Positions 37,001-46,331 are shown, numbered from the stretch's first letter. The stretch: DNA of 64,000 bases from Clostridiales bacterium (GCA_018372435.1 JAHAJA010000020.1:1-64000); one strand, 5' to 3'. Notes: generated by a model not told the origin, from the letters alone. Program-made: numbers and translations.

Positions 37001-37834
37001 CTATTTTATATCAACTCCACCAAAAATACAAGCACCATTTACATAAATTGTTGGCATATTCATACCTTCTGTCATAGAAGGAGTAACCGTTTTGTTATCT
37101 ACACCACCAAAGATTGCTGTACAATTTGAAACAACTCTTACGTTGGATGGCACATGGATATCAATGCCACCGAATACTGCAGTTACATCTATAATTACAT
37201 CTTTATCAATAATAGCATTACGCAGATTAAGATCAATGCCGCCAAATATGGCAGTAACAGCAACTCCACCAAAGTATAAGCCATTATAGTTCAAATCCTT
37301 ACCAGAAAAGATAGCATTTACATTCGTGTCATTAATTGTATTGTATGCCCCGCTGCTACTGCCTGTATTAAAATTTGCGTTATTGTTATCTGAATACGTG
37401 TTAGAATTGCTATCCGTGTTTGTTGAGTTAGTTGAGTTAGTTGTGTTAGTTGAATCATAGGTGTATGTGTAAGTACTCTCTGTTTTATTGTTATTTTGAT
37501 AAAAATCACCGTTCTTGTTTCTTCTACCTTCATCAAAGATTAATTTCAGACCAATGATAACAAAGATAAAGGCAACAATTAATTTACCAAACATATGCCA
37601 AGCAATAAAATCTTGCGCTGCTAATAATAACATTACACCAACTGCAAGACCGATAGCGCTTCCGGTTCTGTTTCCTCTTTCGCACAAGCCAATTGCACTA
37701 GGAATGATGATAAACAAGGTCCACCAGCCATCAAAGAAAATATCAAAATCTGCTCCGAATGCTTTCGCACCAATTAACACACCAAGTGCTATAATAATTA
37801 ATCCCCAAATAAATCCTGTTGTAGAACGTTTCAT
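37001..37834 (-). CDS. LiaF/DUF5668-like membrane protein
   Basis: A 277-residue envelope protein. The N-terminal third has three or four membrane helices (GFIWGLIIIALGVLIG and following). Residues ~115-165 are a low-complexity T/N/S linker. The C-terminal ~110 residues carry repeated AIFGG(I/V)D motifs (four copies), the beta-sheet domain of LiaF-type proteins. Such proteins often regulate envelope-stress two-component systems; none lies adjacent. The ATG at 37834 has AGGAGG ahead. Confidence 0.8.
   Translation of the reverse strand: MKRSTTGFIWGLIIIALGVLIGAKAFGADFDIFFDGWWTLFIIIPSAIGLCERGNRTGSAIGLAVGVMLLLAAQDFIAWHMFGKLIVAFIFVIIGLKLIFDEGRRNKNGDFYQNNNKTESTYTYTYDSTNTTNSTNSTNTDSNSNTYSDNNNANFNTGSSSGAYNTINDTNVNAIFSGKDLNYNGLYFGGVAVTAIFGGIDLNLRNAIIDKDVIIDVTAVFGGIDIHVPSNVRVVSNCTAIFGGVDNKTVTPSMTEGMNMPTIYVNGACIFGGVDIK
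37422..37457. repeat. 9-base tandem repeat encoding a Thr/Asn/Ser linker
   Basis: Four consecutive 9-base units (GTTGAGTTA, GTTGAGTTA, GTTGTGTTA, GTTGAATCA) lie in frame in the LiaF-like gene. The unit length is a multiple of three, so changes in copy number would alter linker length without a frameshift. Confidence 0.75.
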
Positions 37835-38042
37835 ACTTTGCCTCCTATTCTTATACCCCACTCCGAGATATCAGTTATTTTCAATCCTTCGTAGGTGTGT
37901 ACCCTACTTCCAGGTCAATGATACCAATCTGAATTCCATGTCATCAGCCTACTTTTAATATACTTCATTCTTACTGATTGTGCAATGGATATAAGGTAAG
38001 AAAACAAAGTCGTGACAATTGTCATGTGACAATTGTTAACTA

Positions 38043-39023
38043 TTACGTATAGGAGTATAAACCTCGGACTGAAACTTCACCAGAGTACACTTCCACCCGC
38101 TCATGATTATCCTTCTCAACAATCAAATGTCCTTCGTCGGTAATTCCTCTAGCAACTCCTGTATAAGAATCGTCCTCAGTAAGAATCCTTACTACTTGAT
38201 CCTTATTAATCAGAACCTTTGAATATGTTTCCTTCAACTCACTTAGATCATGGGTTTTAAGAAAACGTTCATAATAACATTCAAGATATTCCATCGTCTT
38301 AGCAATTAACTGAGCACGACCAATGGATTTTCCTGATTCCAACAATAAAGAAGTAGCCTTGTCCTTTAGTTCCTCAGGAAAGTCTTTCATACTTACATTA
38401 ACACCAATACCTACAACGATATGATTGATATAATCAACTTCTGCACTTAGTTCTGTTAGAATACCAGCTACTTTCTTTTTGTTAACAACAACATCATTGG
38501 GCCATTTTATCTTGGCTTCTAAGCCTGTCAAATCGGTAATCGCATCATTTAATGCTAATGCAGCGACTAAGGTTAACATCGAGGCATATACTGGCTTCAT
38601 CTTTGGTTTAAGAATAACCGTCATAAATATCCCCGAACCTTTTGGTGATTCCCAATACCGTCCTCTTCTACCTTTTCCTTGAATCTGTTTATCAGATACA
38701 ATTAACGTTCCTTCTTCTTTTCCTTCATCCGCTAATTGCTTGGCTACTGTATTGGTAGAAGTTACTTCATCATAAGAAAAAACTTGCCTTCCCATATAGT
38801 TTGTTTGTAATTTACTAAGAATAGCTTCACTGGTAACAACATCAGGCTGGCTAAGCAAGCGATACCCTTTGTTTGATACTGAATCAATGAGGTATCCTTC
38901 TTCTTTCAGACGGTTAATCACTTTCCATACCGCTGTCCTTGACACACCTAGTTGTTCACATAGCTGTTGACCTGATACATAACCATCACTATTGCTTAAA
39001 ATTGTTAGTATTTTCGTCTTCAT
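38043..39023 (-). CDS. birA: Biotin-protein ligase / biotin repressor BirA
   Basis: Attaches biotin to carboxylases and represses biotin genes. A class II BirA of 326 residues: an N-terminal winged helix (residues ~5-60, SGQQLCEQLGVSRTAVWKVI), then the ligase domain with GKGRRGRYWESPKGSG (biotinyl-AMP site) near 115-130, KWPNDVVV and AGILTE. An SH3-like domain closes it. Short gap to the small membrane gene upstream. Confidence 0.95.
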   Translation of the reverse strand: MKTKILTILSNSDGYVSGQQLCEQLGVSRTAVWKVINRLKEEGYLIDSVSNKGYRLLSQPDVVTSEAILSKLQTNYMGRQVFSYDEVTSTNTVAKQLADEGKEEGTLIVSDKQIQGKGRRGRYWESPKGSGIFMTVILKPKMKPVYASMLTLVAALALNDAITDLTGLEAKIKWPNDVVVNKKKVAGILTELSAEVDYINHIVVGIGVNVSMKDFPEELKDKATSLLLESGKSIGRAQLIAKTMEYLECYYERFLKTHDLSELKETYSKVLINKDQVVRILTEDDSYTGVARGITDEGHLIVEKDNHERVEVYSGEVSVRGLYSYT

Positions 39024-39039
39024 CCCGAGTCACTTCTTT

Positions 39040-39321
39040 CTATGCAAATGCAATTCGTAGATAATATAAACCAAATGCAATAAGAACAAATCCCACAATA
39101 CCAAAGAACATTCCTATTCCTTTTTGGCCATTTACGCGAGCTTTTCTAAACCCATTACTTAAGTTCATAACACCTGCTACAATCATTAACAATGCCATTA
39201 TTACGTAGTTAGATGGCATTAAAATAACTAATACAAATAATACGATAACAGCAATACCTAAAATTACATTAATTAAATCTGGTAAAAGCTTATTATTTTT
39301 AATAATCTCATTCCACTTCAT
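39040..39321 (-). CDS. Small three-helix membrane protein
   Basis: A 93-residue protein with three hydrophobic segments (LINVILGIAVIVLFVLVI, YVIMALLMIVAGVMNL, IGMFFGIVGFVLIAFGLYYL). No known motif. The ATG at 39321 follows GGAGG 5 bases away; an upstream in-frame TTG at 39333 overlaps that site and is unlikely. It lies just upstream of birA. Confidence 0.65.
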   Translation of the reverse strand: MKWNEIIKNNKLLPDLINVILGIAVIVLFVLVILMPSNYVIMALLMIVAGVMNLSNGFRKARVNGQKGIGMFFGIVGFVLIAFGLYYLRIAFA

Positions 39322-39422
39322 CTTATCCTCCAAATTTCACTACAACTATTTATTATTCCCTTTTTATTGAACTAGGATTCTCCTAAAGGGTCCACTTATT
39401 CCCTAACAGTATATCATATATT

Positions 39423-39482
39423 AAAAGCTGTTGCACTATATACGATCAAGGAATCCTTGACCTAGTTAGTACAACAGCTTTA
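39423..39482 (-). terminator. Terminator of citrate synthase gene
   Basis: AAAGCTGTTGTACTA pairs with TAGTGCAACAGCTTTT on the minus strand, with an inner AAGGATTCCTT. It starts right after the gene. Confidence 0.8.
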
Positions 39483-39497
39483 TGTTCTATCTTGGAT

Positions 39498-40901
39498 CTA
39501 TGCTAATCGTATATCTTCATTTCCTTCTTCAGCTACGCGATCTTCCATTGTCTTATATTTCTTATGTTTTGCGACACACTTATATCCTGGGCGAATAATC
39601 TTACCATCATTAATGATTTCTTCAATACGGTGTGCAGACCACCCTGCAATACGTGCAATTGCAAAAATCGGAGTATATAATTCCATCGGCAAATCCAACA
39701 TCCTATATACAAATCCACTATAGAAGTCTACATTAGCACTAACTCCCTTGTAGATCTTTCTTTCCTTCGCAATAACTTCAGGTGCTAATCTCTCTACCAT
39801 ATTGTATAGCGCATATTCTTTCTCTAATCCCTTCTCTACGGAAAGGTTCTTAACAAATCCTTTGAATATCTCAGCACGAGGATCTGAGATTGAATAAACA
39901 GCATGGCCCATTCCATATATTAGTCCTGCTTTATCGAATCTTCTTTTATTCAATAATTCAACTAAATACTCACGTACCGCTTCCTCATCTTCCCAATCTT
40001 TGATTGTTTCCTTCATATCATCAAACATCTTAACTACTTTGATATTGGCACCACCATGTCTAGGTCCCTTTAATGACCCAAGGGATGCAGCGATAGCAGA
40101 ATACGTATCCGTTCCTGATGAAGTAACCACATGCGTTGTAAAAGTCGAATTATTTCCTCCACCATGTTCAGCATGTAAGACTAACGCAAGGTCCAATATA
40201 GTTGCCTCAAGATGAGTAAATTTACTATCCGGACGTAGGATATGCAATATATTCTCCGCCGTTGATAGTTCTGGTTGTGGCGAATGGATAAACAAACTAT
40301 TGCCATCATGATAATGACTATATGCTTGATATCCGTATACAGATAATAATGGGAACAACGCTATTAATTGTAAACATTGTCTTAAAACATTCTCTACAGA
40401 AGTATCATCTGCCTTTTCGTCATAAGAATACAAGGTTAATACACTTCTTGCTAGGGTATTCATCATATCTCGACTTGGAGCCTTCATGATAATATCTCTA
40501 ACAAAACTAGTTGGTAATTCTTCTCTATACTTAACTAATAAAGCATTCAGATTTTCTAGTTGCTCTTTACTAGGTAGTTCACCAAACAATAACAGGTATA
40601 CTGTCTCTTCAAATCCAAATCTCTTCTCTTCAATAAATCCATTAACCAAGTCCTGCACATTAACGCCTTGATAATAAAGCTTTCCTTCACAAGGAACTAT
40701 ATCACTATCCACAATAGTATAGGATACGATTTCTGAAATCTCCGTTAATCCTGTTAATACAGCTTTACCGCTGATGTCTCGAAGACCTCTTTTTACTTCA
40801 TATTTGCTATATAGCTCTGGGTCAATTTTGCTGTTTTTCTTACATATTTGGGCTAATTCTTTAACCTCATTTGCAATATCAGCGTACTCAAATTCTTTCA
40901 T
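39498..40901 (-). CDS. gltA: Citrate synthase
   Basis: Condenses acetyl-CoA with oxaloacetate. At 467 residues it is longer than the Bacillus enzyme, with an extra ~60 N-terminal residues (EFEYADIANEVKELA) as in other clostridia. HAEHGGGNNSTF and GPRHGGANIKV carry active-site histidines, and GMGHAVYSISDPRA the substrate-binding block. In an anaerobe it probably feeds glutamate synthesis. An extended -10 promoter (TGCTATACT) is near 41000. Confidence 0.92.
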   Translation of the reverse strand: MKEFEYADIANEVKELAQICKKNSKIDPELYSKYEVKRGLRDISGKAVLTGLTEISEIVSYTIVDSDIVPCEGKLYYQGVNVQDLVNGFIEEKRFGFEETVYLLLFGELPSKEQLENLNALLVKYREELPTSFVRDIIMKAPSRDMMNTLARSVLTLYSYDEKADDTSVENVLRQCLQLIALFPLLSVYGYQAYSHYHDGNSLFIHSPQPELSTAENILHILRPDSKFTHLEATILDLALVLHAEHGGGNNSTFTTHVVTSSGTDTYSAIAASLGSLKGPRHGGANIKVVKMFDDMKETIKDWEDEEAVREYLVELLNKRRFDKAGLIYGMGHAVYSISDPRAEIFKGFVKNLSVEKGLEKEYALYNMVERLAPEVIAKERKIYKGVSANVDFYSGFVYRMLDLPMELYTPIFAIARIAGWSAHRIEEIINDGKIIRPGYKCVAKHKKYKTMEDRVAEEGNEDIRLA

Positions 40902-40994
40902 AATCCTTCTCCTTTCAAAATGGGTGACGGGTTACCGAAATTAATTTCACGAATTTCAAATGCGAAGTCATTCCTATAAAGCTCGATTTATATT

Positions 40995-41003
40995 AGTATA
41001 GCA
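40995..41003 (-). promoter_or_regulatory. Extended -10 promoter upstream of citrate synthase
   Basis: TGCTATACT on the minus strand, with a weak CATACA 17 bases upstream. The gap 40902-41175 holds no gene; an AAATTTCACG/CGAATTTC-rich stretch near 40935 was not resolved. Confidence 0.45.
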
Positions 41004-41175
41004 TAGAATATTTCGTTTGTATGTCATTTTTATGAAAAATTAATATTTATCCATCTTATGCTATTTTCCCCATTAATATTATTAGTCATCTAAAGCAACT
41101 TAAATATAATATTTCTGTTTTGTATTCTTCCTTTTGGCTCAGTTACAAGAAAACCTTCAAGTTATGTGACAAAAG

Positions 41176-41223
41176 AAGACTCTTCATATAAAATTCCAAC
41201 AATCAATTTTATAAAAAGAGTCT
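41176..41223 (-). terminator. Terminator of argF
   Basis: AGACTCTTTTTATAAAATT pairs with AATTTTATATGAAGAGTCT on the minus strand, followed by TCTTTTG. It lies 26 bases after the argF stop. Confidence 0.75.
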
Positions 41224-41249
41224 AATTAAGTTTCATATTCGTCTAATAA

Positions 41250-42185
41250 TTATACACCTAAAGTTGCTACCATGACAGCCTTAATGGTGTGCATACGATT
41301 CTCCGCTTCATCGAATACCACTTCTGCAAACTGCTCGAACAATTCTTCTGTTACTTCTTTCCCCTTTACTGCTGGTAAGCAGTGCAAGAATACTGTGGAA
41401 TCTTTTTTTGTCTTTGCAAACAAATCGTGATTTACCTGATATGGTGAAAGCATAGCAATACGCTCAGCGGCCTTATCTTCTTCGCCCATAGAACACCATA
41501 CATCTGTATAGATTGCATCAGCTCCCTCTACTGCTTCTAAATCATCTGTAATAGAAATTATAGAGCCAGATTCCTTCGCATATCCCTTACAAGTATCAAC
41601 TAACTCACCTGTTGGCCACAACTCTTTTGGTGCAAGAATTGTGAAGTCGATTCCTAACTTAGAAGAACCAATCATCAAACTGTTAGCCATATTGTTTCTT
41701 CCATCACCTACGTATACTAACTTTAATCCCTTTAACTGTCCAAATTGTTCTTTCAAAGTTAAGAAATCTGCCAAGATTTGTGTTGGGTGATATTCATCTG
41801 TTAAACCATTCCAAACTGGTACACCGCTGTACTTTGCCAGCTTTTCAACCGTATCTTGTTTGAACCCACGGAACTCAATACCGTCAAACATTCTTCCAAG
41901 TACACGTGCAGTATCCTCCACACTCTCTTTGTGACCAAGCTGAATATCATCTTTACCTAGATATTCTGGATGACCACCTTCATCGATACAACCAATTGTA
42001 AATGCACATCTTGTTCTTGTAGAAGGCTTCTCGAATATCAAAGCAACATTCTTACCTTTTAAACTATTTCCTGTTATACCTTGTTTTTTCTTTGCTTTTA
42101 AATCTGCTGCCAGATCAATAAAATATGTAATCTCTTCTGGAGTGAAATCTTTCAATGTTAGAAAACTACGCCCTTTTAGGTTCAT
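41250..42185 (-). CDS. argF: Ornithine carbamoyltransferase
   Basis: Makes citrulline from ornithine and carbamoyl phosphate. The 311 residues contain the carbamoyl phosphate loop STRTRCAF (near 56), HPTQILADF near 135, DVWCSMGEE near 228 (ornithine-binding SMG), and the catalytic HCLPAVKG near 265. The anabolic role is supported by the ARG-box-like site at its promoter. RBS AAAGGAG precedes the ATG. Confidence 0.95.
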   Translation of the reverse strand: MNLKGRSFLTLKDFTPEEITYFIDLAADLKAKKKQGITGNSLKGKNVALIFEKPSTRTRCAFTIGCIDEGGHPEYLGKDDIQLGHKESVEDTARVLGRMFDGIEFRGFKQDTVEKLAKYSGVPVWNGLTDEYHPTQILADFLTLKEQFGQLKGLKLVYVGDGRNNMANSLMIGSSKLGIDFTILAPKELWPTGELVDTCKGYAKESGSIISITDDLEAVEGADAIYTDVWCSMGEEDKAAERIAMLSPYQVNHDLFAKTKKDSTVFLHCLPAVKGKEVTEELFEQFAEVVFDEAENRMHTIKAVMVATLGV

Positions 42186-42300
42186 ATTAATATACTTGCT
42201 CCTTTCAGCAGTTGCTCATTAATAATTATTCATCTACAATATATCTTTATTACGCACTTTGAAGAAATAATCATTTTCGGAACAACTTTATTCAATTTAT

Positions 42301-42318
42301 ATGTATATTTATACATTA
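42301..42318 (-). promoter_or_regulatory. ARG-box-like operator upstream of argF
   Basis: On the minus strand AATGTATAAATATACATA is a near-perfect palindrome that fits the ArgR half-site pattern (TGxATAxxxATxCA). It lies just downstream of the -10 region of the argF promoter, where bound ArgR would block transcription. Confidence 0.6.
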
Positions 42319-42319
42319 T

Positions 42320-42348
42320 ATATTATACTTACTTATATCTTTTGTCAA
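42320..42348 (-). promoter_or_regulatory. argF promoter
   Basis: TTGACA (42343-42348) with TATAAT (42322-42327, 15 bases) or TAATAT (42320-42325, 17 bases) on the minus strand. Confidence 0.6.
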
Positions 42349-42390
42349 GTTGATTTATTCAAACTTATTCTTCTATAAGATAAAATTTAA

Positions 42391-42429
42391 AAACCTGTAG
42401 CTCTTATAATTAAAACAGCTACAGGTTCT
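42391..42429 (-). terminator. Terminator of the lipoprotein gene
   Basis: AACCTGTAGCT pairs with AGCTACAGGTT across a loop of about 17 bases, on the minus strand ending in TTTAAATTTT. It lies 46 bases after the stop. Confidence 0.75.
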
Positions 42430-42474
42430 TAATGTTGCTTTCCCTTAAGGAAATAAAGCATAATAAAATTGATA

Positions 42475-43140
42475 CTATTCTAAATTAATTAATAAAGTTT
42501 CTCTTCCTAATTGGATTCTTTCCTCTCTATTCTCTTTAAAATTTTCCTCATAATACTCTTTCATAGGATATAGTGTTGTCTTCCCATCTAAAACTTCTGG
42601 ATATAGAAGTTCATAATTCGAATCCTCTTCATTTTCAAACCGGACCTTTAAATAGTCTGGTAGCCTTTCTGTTTTATTATAATCAGGCTCCATCTCTGCA
42701 AGAAATCCACTTATAATTACTTTTGCTCTTTCCTTTTCCTCTTCCGTTTTCAGCTCCTCAACCACTTGATTCATTCCTATTATGATTGGATTATCCTCAG
42801 GTTTACGAATTGTTGTCCAGTCAGCTTCTACTGTTATATCAATAATTATCTTTCCATCTTCCTTTTTTTCGTTTTCAAACTTCATCGAAAAATTCTCTAG
42901 CCTATTCGCCACTTGTTGAGTATCTATCATTATCTCTCTAATTTCTTTTACAATGGCATTTGCTTTATCAGCTTTTAGGCTATCACATTCATTTACTATA
43001 TCAATGTCTGTATCTACTTCTTCTGTAGTTGTTGCTGGCAGATCTGTTTCCTTATCCTGTTTTTTGTTTGAACAACCTATACACACAAAAGTTATACAAA
43101 AACATGCTAATAAGATTTTAAGAATTTTGAATTTTTTCAT
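42475..43140 (-). CDS. Lipoprotein related to the N-terminal domain of the neighbouring amidase
   Basis: A 221-residue lipoprotein: signal peptide with lipobox VCIGCS, Cys near 23. An acidic Thr-rich stretch follows. The rest resembles the N-terminal half of the secreted amidase encoded just upstream: both have A-x-A-IV-x-x-I near the start, a P-x-x-GM repeat (PIIIGMNQVVEEL against PYVQGMIEALENI), then EEEK/LEEK, and a YN / NYE pattern. No amidase catalytic Cys is present. It may be a membrane-bound partner or inhibitor of that enzyme; this is inferred. Confidence 0.7.
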   Translation of the reverse strand: MKKFKILKILLACFCITFVCIGCSNKKQDKETDLPATTTEEVDTDIDIVNECDSLKADKANAIVKEIREIMIDTQQVANRLENFSMKFENEKKEDGKIIIDITVEADWTTIRKPEDNPIIIGMNQVVEELKTEEEKERAKVIISGFLAEMEPDYNKTERLPDYLKVRFENEEDSNYELLYPEVLDGKTTLYPMKEYYEENFKENREERIQLGRETLLINLE

Positions 43141-43170
43141 TATTTACGCCTTCCCTTGTTTCTACTTATA

Positions 43171-43212
43171 AAAAGCATTCCTTATGAATTGTTGTACTTC
43201 ACAAGGAATGCT
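43171..43212 (-). terminator. Terminator of the amidase gene
   Basis: AGCATTCCTTGTGAAG pairs with TTCATAAGGAATGCTTTTT on the minus strand. It separates the amidase from the lipoprotein gene, so the latter probably has its own promoter or depends on read-through. Confidence 0.75.
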
Positions 43213-43245
43213 ACCTTGATAAATTTAAATTAATTATCGTCCTAT

Positions 43246-44388
43246 TTAGTTTGGATTATAAAAAGTAACATCTTCTGATGAGTAGGTTTTTGTAACCTGT
43301 GTTTGCTGAACGTTAGAATGTTGTGAATATTTTATTGTACCACTTGTATTGGAAACCACTAAAGCTACATGACTTGTAGAATTCCAGAACATAAATCCCC
43401 CCTTCTTTGCACTTGAAGTAGAACTTATTGCCTTAAAATATCCTTTATCAATCATATATGTTTTAACACCAGAATAATTTCCATCTGAATCCTTATAATA
43501 GCCTGTTCTCATCCAGTAAATCCCAGCATAAGAACCCGCTTTAGGGCTTGGATTCCACTTACCTTTCTCATCGACTGGTATCCCTCCAGCGTTTATGCAT
43601 TTTGAAACAAAATTAGCACAATCACTTCCCATTCCATTTTCTTTTGAAAATTCTGGCACATCTTTTGCATGATCTTTTGCGTATGTAACTGCGTCTGATG
43701 CACTATATGTAACTGCTCTAGCAACGTAATTAGTCTTACTCTCTTGAACTTCTTCCATTATAGCTTCTTTTCCATCTTGTACTCCCGGTCTCACTTCTTC
43801 ATACTGAGCATATGGCACTTGAGAAAGAACAACTTCATCTTCAGAAATATCAGTACGAGAATACATTTCATAATTATTATTAGACTTTAAAGTATCAGAT
43901 ATTCCAATCCTATAGCAAAAAGTTGTTTCATCTGGGACATTATAGTATAACATCTGTTCTTCTAAATACTCATCTATTACTTGTTGAGCAACTGCCTTCT
44001 CCTCTAAATTTGTAATATTCTCTAAAGCTTCAATCATACCTTGTACATAAGGTGTTTCCGTTGGATTACTGATATATGTCATATCAACTATAACATCCAC
44101 ATCTACATAATTTTGATCATTTTCAACATCTACAAATATCGCTCTGAAATTATCGAACCTGAAATCACTCTGATATCCATTCTCTAAATCTAATTGTATA
44201 CTCTGGACAATAGCTTTTGCATCTTCATCTGTTAATCTTGTCGTCTTATTCAATATCCTACTTGTTTGCTGCACCTCGTTAATTTCCGATGCTTTTACGT
44301 TTAGTTTTTCTAAGCTAACTAACGGACTTGCAATTGTAAACATGTTAACTGCTAAACAAATAGACACCATTGCTTTAAATTTTCCCAT
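43246..44388 (-). CDS. Secreted amidase-domain (amidase_6-like) protein
   Basis: A 380-residue exported protein. A signal peptide covers ~1-33 (ends near VKASE). Residues ~50-215 form a helical N-terminal domain shared with the lipoprotein at 42475. The C-terminal ~165 residues match the putative amidase family: YAKDHA..., then GSDCANFVSKCINAGG with the nucleophile Cys near 255, and STSHVALVVS with His near 340. The family is thought to cut peptide or amide bonds, perhaps in cell wall. Upstream lie blaR1/blaI-type genes; a TTTACA/TGTAAA dyad at 44501-44517 precedes the start. Confidence 0.8.
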   Translation of the reverse strand: MGKFKAMVSICLAVNMFTIASPLVSLEKLNVKASEINEVQQTSRILNKTTRLTDEDAKAIVQSIQLDLENGYQSDFRFDNFRAIFVDVENDQNYVDVDVIVDMTYISNPTETPYVQGMIEALENITNLEEKAVAQQVIDEYLEEQMLYYNVPDETTFCYRIGISDTLKSNNNYEMYSRTDISEDEVVLSQVPYAQYEEVRPGVQDGKEAIMEEVQESKTNYVARAVTYSASDAVTYAKDHAKDVPEFSKENGMGSDCANFVSKCINAGGIPVDEKGKWNPSPKAGSYAGIYWMRTGYYKDSDGNYSGVKTYMIDKGYFKAISSTSSAKKGGFMFWNSTSHVALVVSNTSGTIKYSQHSNVQQTQVTKTYSSEDVTFYNPN

Positions 44389-44500
44389 ATGTTATTCTCC
44401 TTTTTATCATGTTTAAACTAAATATAAATATTTAGCAAATGAAAAGTGTCATTTCCATTAAATTGGGCGCCGAATCTAATTTAGTTAAATTTTAACATAT

Positions 44501-44517
44501 TTTACATGATTTGTAAA
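44501..44517. promoter_or_regulatory. Dyad upstream of the amidase, possible BlaI-type operator
   Basis: TTTACATGATTTGTAAA is a perfect dyad of TTTACA and TGTAAA with 5 bases between. BlaI/MecI operators contain TACA and TGTA half-sites, usually closer together. It overlaps the blaR1 terminator. Confidence 0.35.
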
Positions 44518-44556
44518 TAACCTAATTACAAATATATATTTTTGTAATTAGGTTAT
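44517..44556. terminator. Terminator of blaR1-like gene
   Basis: ATAACCTAATTACAAA pairs with TTTGTAATTAGGTTAT around an 8-base loop. It lies about 20 bases after the stop. Confidence 0.8.
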
Positions 44557-44575
44557 TTATTAGTTATCTTATAAA

Positions 44576-45976
44576 CTATTGCTTAATGATAATGCTACCA
44601 CTAACGTGAATTGTATTTGAAGAACTCAAATTTATAATAGAAACTGAATAAGATCCTTTAGTATCAACTGTATATGTATAGTTTATATCGCCCCCTTTTG
44701 AAGTTTCCTTTGCCTTTACTTCTTCACCTAATTTTATTACTATCTTGAATTTATCGGTTGTATTTTCTCCTGAAATAAAGACTTTTATCGTTCCGCCCTT
44801 TTGTACTAATACAGATGAAGATGTGCTCGTAGCATCAGGTTTGATTTTCATATCAACTAAATTTGTCCCTCTAGTATCAACACTAAAATATGTGCTATCT
44901 CCTATAGATCCATAATACTCTTTTATTAACTCTCCCTGCATCTTATCTTCTTTTTCTAATTCCCTATTAGTATAAGATAATATCTTGTTATAAACATGGG
45001 TGGTCCCTATTGCTGATGCATAAGTAGTAATTGGGCAAAGCACAATAGTAAAAATAATCCCTGCGGTTAAAAAAAAATTTTTTCTTTGTAAATTTAGTTT
45101 CATAATATTAGAAAGTCTCCTTTTCATATATTTTTCATTTTGACTCACGAAAGTAGTAAGTCCATATTTCTTTTTATTCCCTGCTTTATTAGCTATTCTT
45201 AGCAATAAGTCTGCATAAATACACCTCACTTCTTTAGTTGAATTTCTTAATACATATCTATCACATGACATTTCACAAAAACTATTCATTCTTGAGGTAA
45301 AACATCGAATAATAGGATTAAACCAATAAATTCCATGAAAGACTAAAATAAGCATATTAAAAAATATATCATTTTTTTTGTAGTGATATAACTCATGCTT
45401 TAGCACTAATTCTATTTCAATTTCAGAAAATAATTCTGTTGGCAAAAGTATTTTGGTTTGAATTATACCACTAATACACGGGGAATCCACTAAATTACTT
45501 CTATAAATCTCGATATTCTTATTAATCTTTAATTCGGTTAGTAGCCTGTCCTTGATTGAATTTATTTCCAAATCATTTTCCTTAGTACTCAATATATATA
45601 TTTGCGTTAAAAGTCTTTTACTTTTCAGTATATCTCCTACAAAAACATAAACGACTCCTATTAACCAAAGAACAAGCAATACAAGGCTTAGTTTATTGTA
45701 ATGCTGATTAAAAATATACTCACTTCCTTTTGCATAACTTATCCATGAATGAATATCCGCTCCCTTTGTTTCAACTTTTATTGGAGTAATTTTTATAAGA
45801 TTATTAATGGGTATTAAAACTGCAGGTACAAAATAAAATAGCAATATCAACTTCATTAACGTATATTGTAAAGTAACCTCATACTTGTTGAGTAATCTAT
45901 CTATGAACAGCAGAAATATAAATAATATACTTCCAGTAATTGAAATAGTTAATAGCACTATAAAAAAATTATTCAT
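44576..45976 (-). CDS. BlaR1/MecR1-type M56 membrane metalloprotease sensor, no penicillin-binding domain
   Basis: A 466-residue M56 protein. Helices near 5-25, 35-57 and 95-115 precede a cytoplasmic zinc protease loop with KHELYHYKKND (HExxH) near 190. In BlaR1 the C-terminus is a penicillin-binding sensor; here the last ~145 residues are a shorter domain without the SxxK or KTG motifs, rich in T, S and V (ATSTSSSVLVQKGGTIKV). So a different signal is likely. Its start overlaps the blaI-like stop by 8 bases. Confidence 0.85.
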   Translation of the reverse strand: MNNFFIVLLTISITGSILFIFLLFIDRLLNKYEVTLQYTLMKLILLFYFVPAVLIPINNLIKITPIKVETKGADIHSWISYAKGSEYIFNQHYNKLSLVLLVLWLIGVVYVFVGDILKSKRLLTQIYILSTKENDLEINSIKDRLLTELKINKNIEIYRSNLVDSPCISGIIQTKILLPTELFSEIEIELVLKHELYHYKKNDIFFNMLILVFHGIYWFNPIIRCFTSRMNSFCEMSCDRYVLRNSTKEVRCIYADLLLRIANKAGNKKKYGLTTFVSQNEKYMKRRLSNIMKLNLQRKNFFLTAGIIFTIVLCPITTYASAIGTTHVYNKILSYTNRELEKEDKMQGELIKEYYGSIGDSTYFSVDTRGTNLVDMKIKPDATSTSSSVLVQKGGTIKVFISGENTTDKFKIVIKLGEEVKAKETSKGGDINYTYTVDTKGSYSVSIINLSSSNTIHVSGSIIIKQ

Positions 45977-46331
45977 CCTTTAAATCCTCTAAAAAAGATT
46001 TGACTTTGTTTAATTGCTCATCAGTTAATCTTTTCTTATTAAAAAAAGCTGAAATAACACTCTCCAACCTATCTATGGTTTGATCTCTAATCATTTCCTC
46101 ATATTCATTACGAGAGATTTTGGGAGTGTAAACATAATTTTTCCCTTTTCGATTAATCTCCACATAACCTTTTTTTATAATTCTGTGTAATATAGTACTC
46201 ATCGTTCCTTGGGCTTTATCAAATTTTGAATAAATATCATTACTGGTTATTCCCTCTTGATTATTCCAAATAACTGTCATAAATTCTAACTCAGTATTTG
46301 ATAACTTTTTTGTTTGATTTTCTTTAGACAT
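45969..46331 (-). CDS. BlaI/MecI/CopY-family transcriptional repressor
   Basis: A 120-residue winged-helix repressor. KLSNTELEFMTVIWNNQEG and TMSTILHRIIKKGYVEINRKGKNYVYTP are the family pattern. In BlaI systems the membrane protease cleaves this repressor when the signal arrives, freeing the operon. Here it precedes the M56 sensor gene and is likely autoregulated through a dyad at 46396-46414. Confidence 0.88.
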   Translation of the reverse strand: MSKENQTKKLSNTELEFMTVIWNNQEGITSNDIYSKFDKAQGTMSTILHRIIKKGYVEINRKGKNYVYTPKISRNEYEEMIRDQTIDRLESVISAFFNKKRLTDEQLNKVKSFLEDLKDE

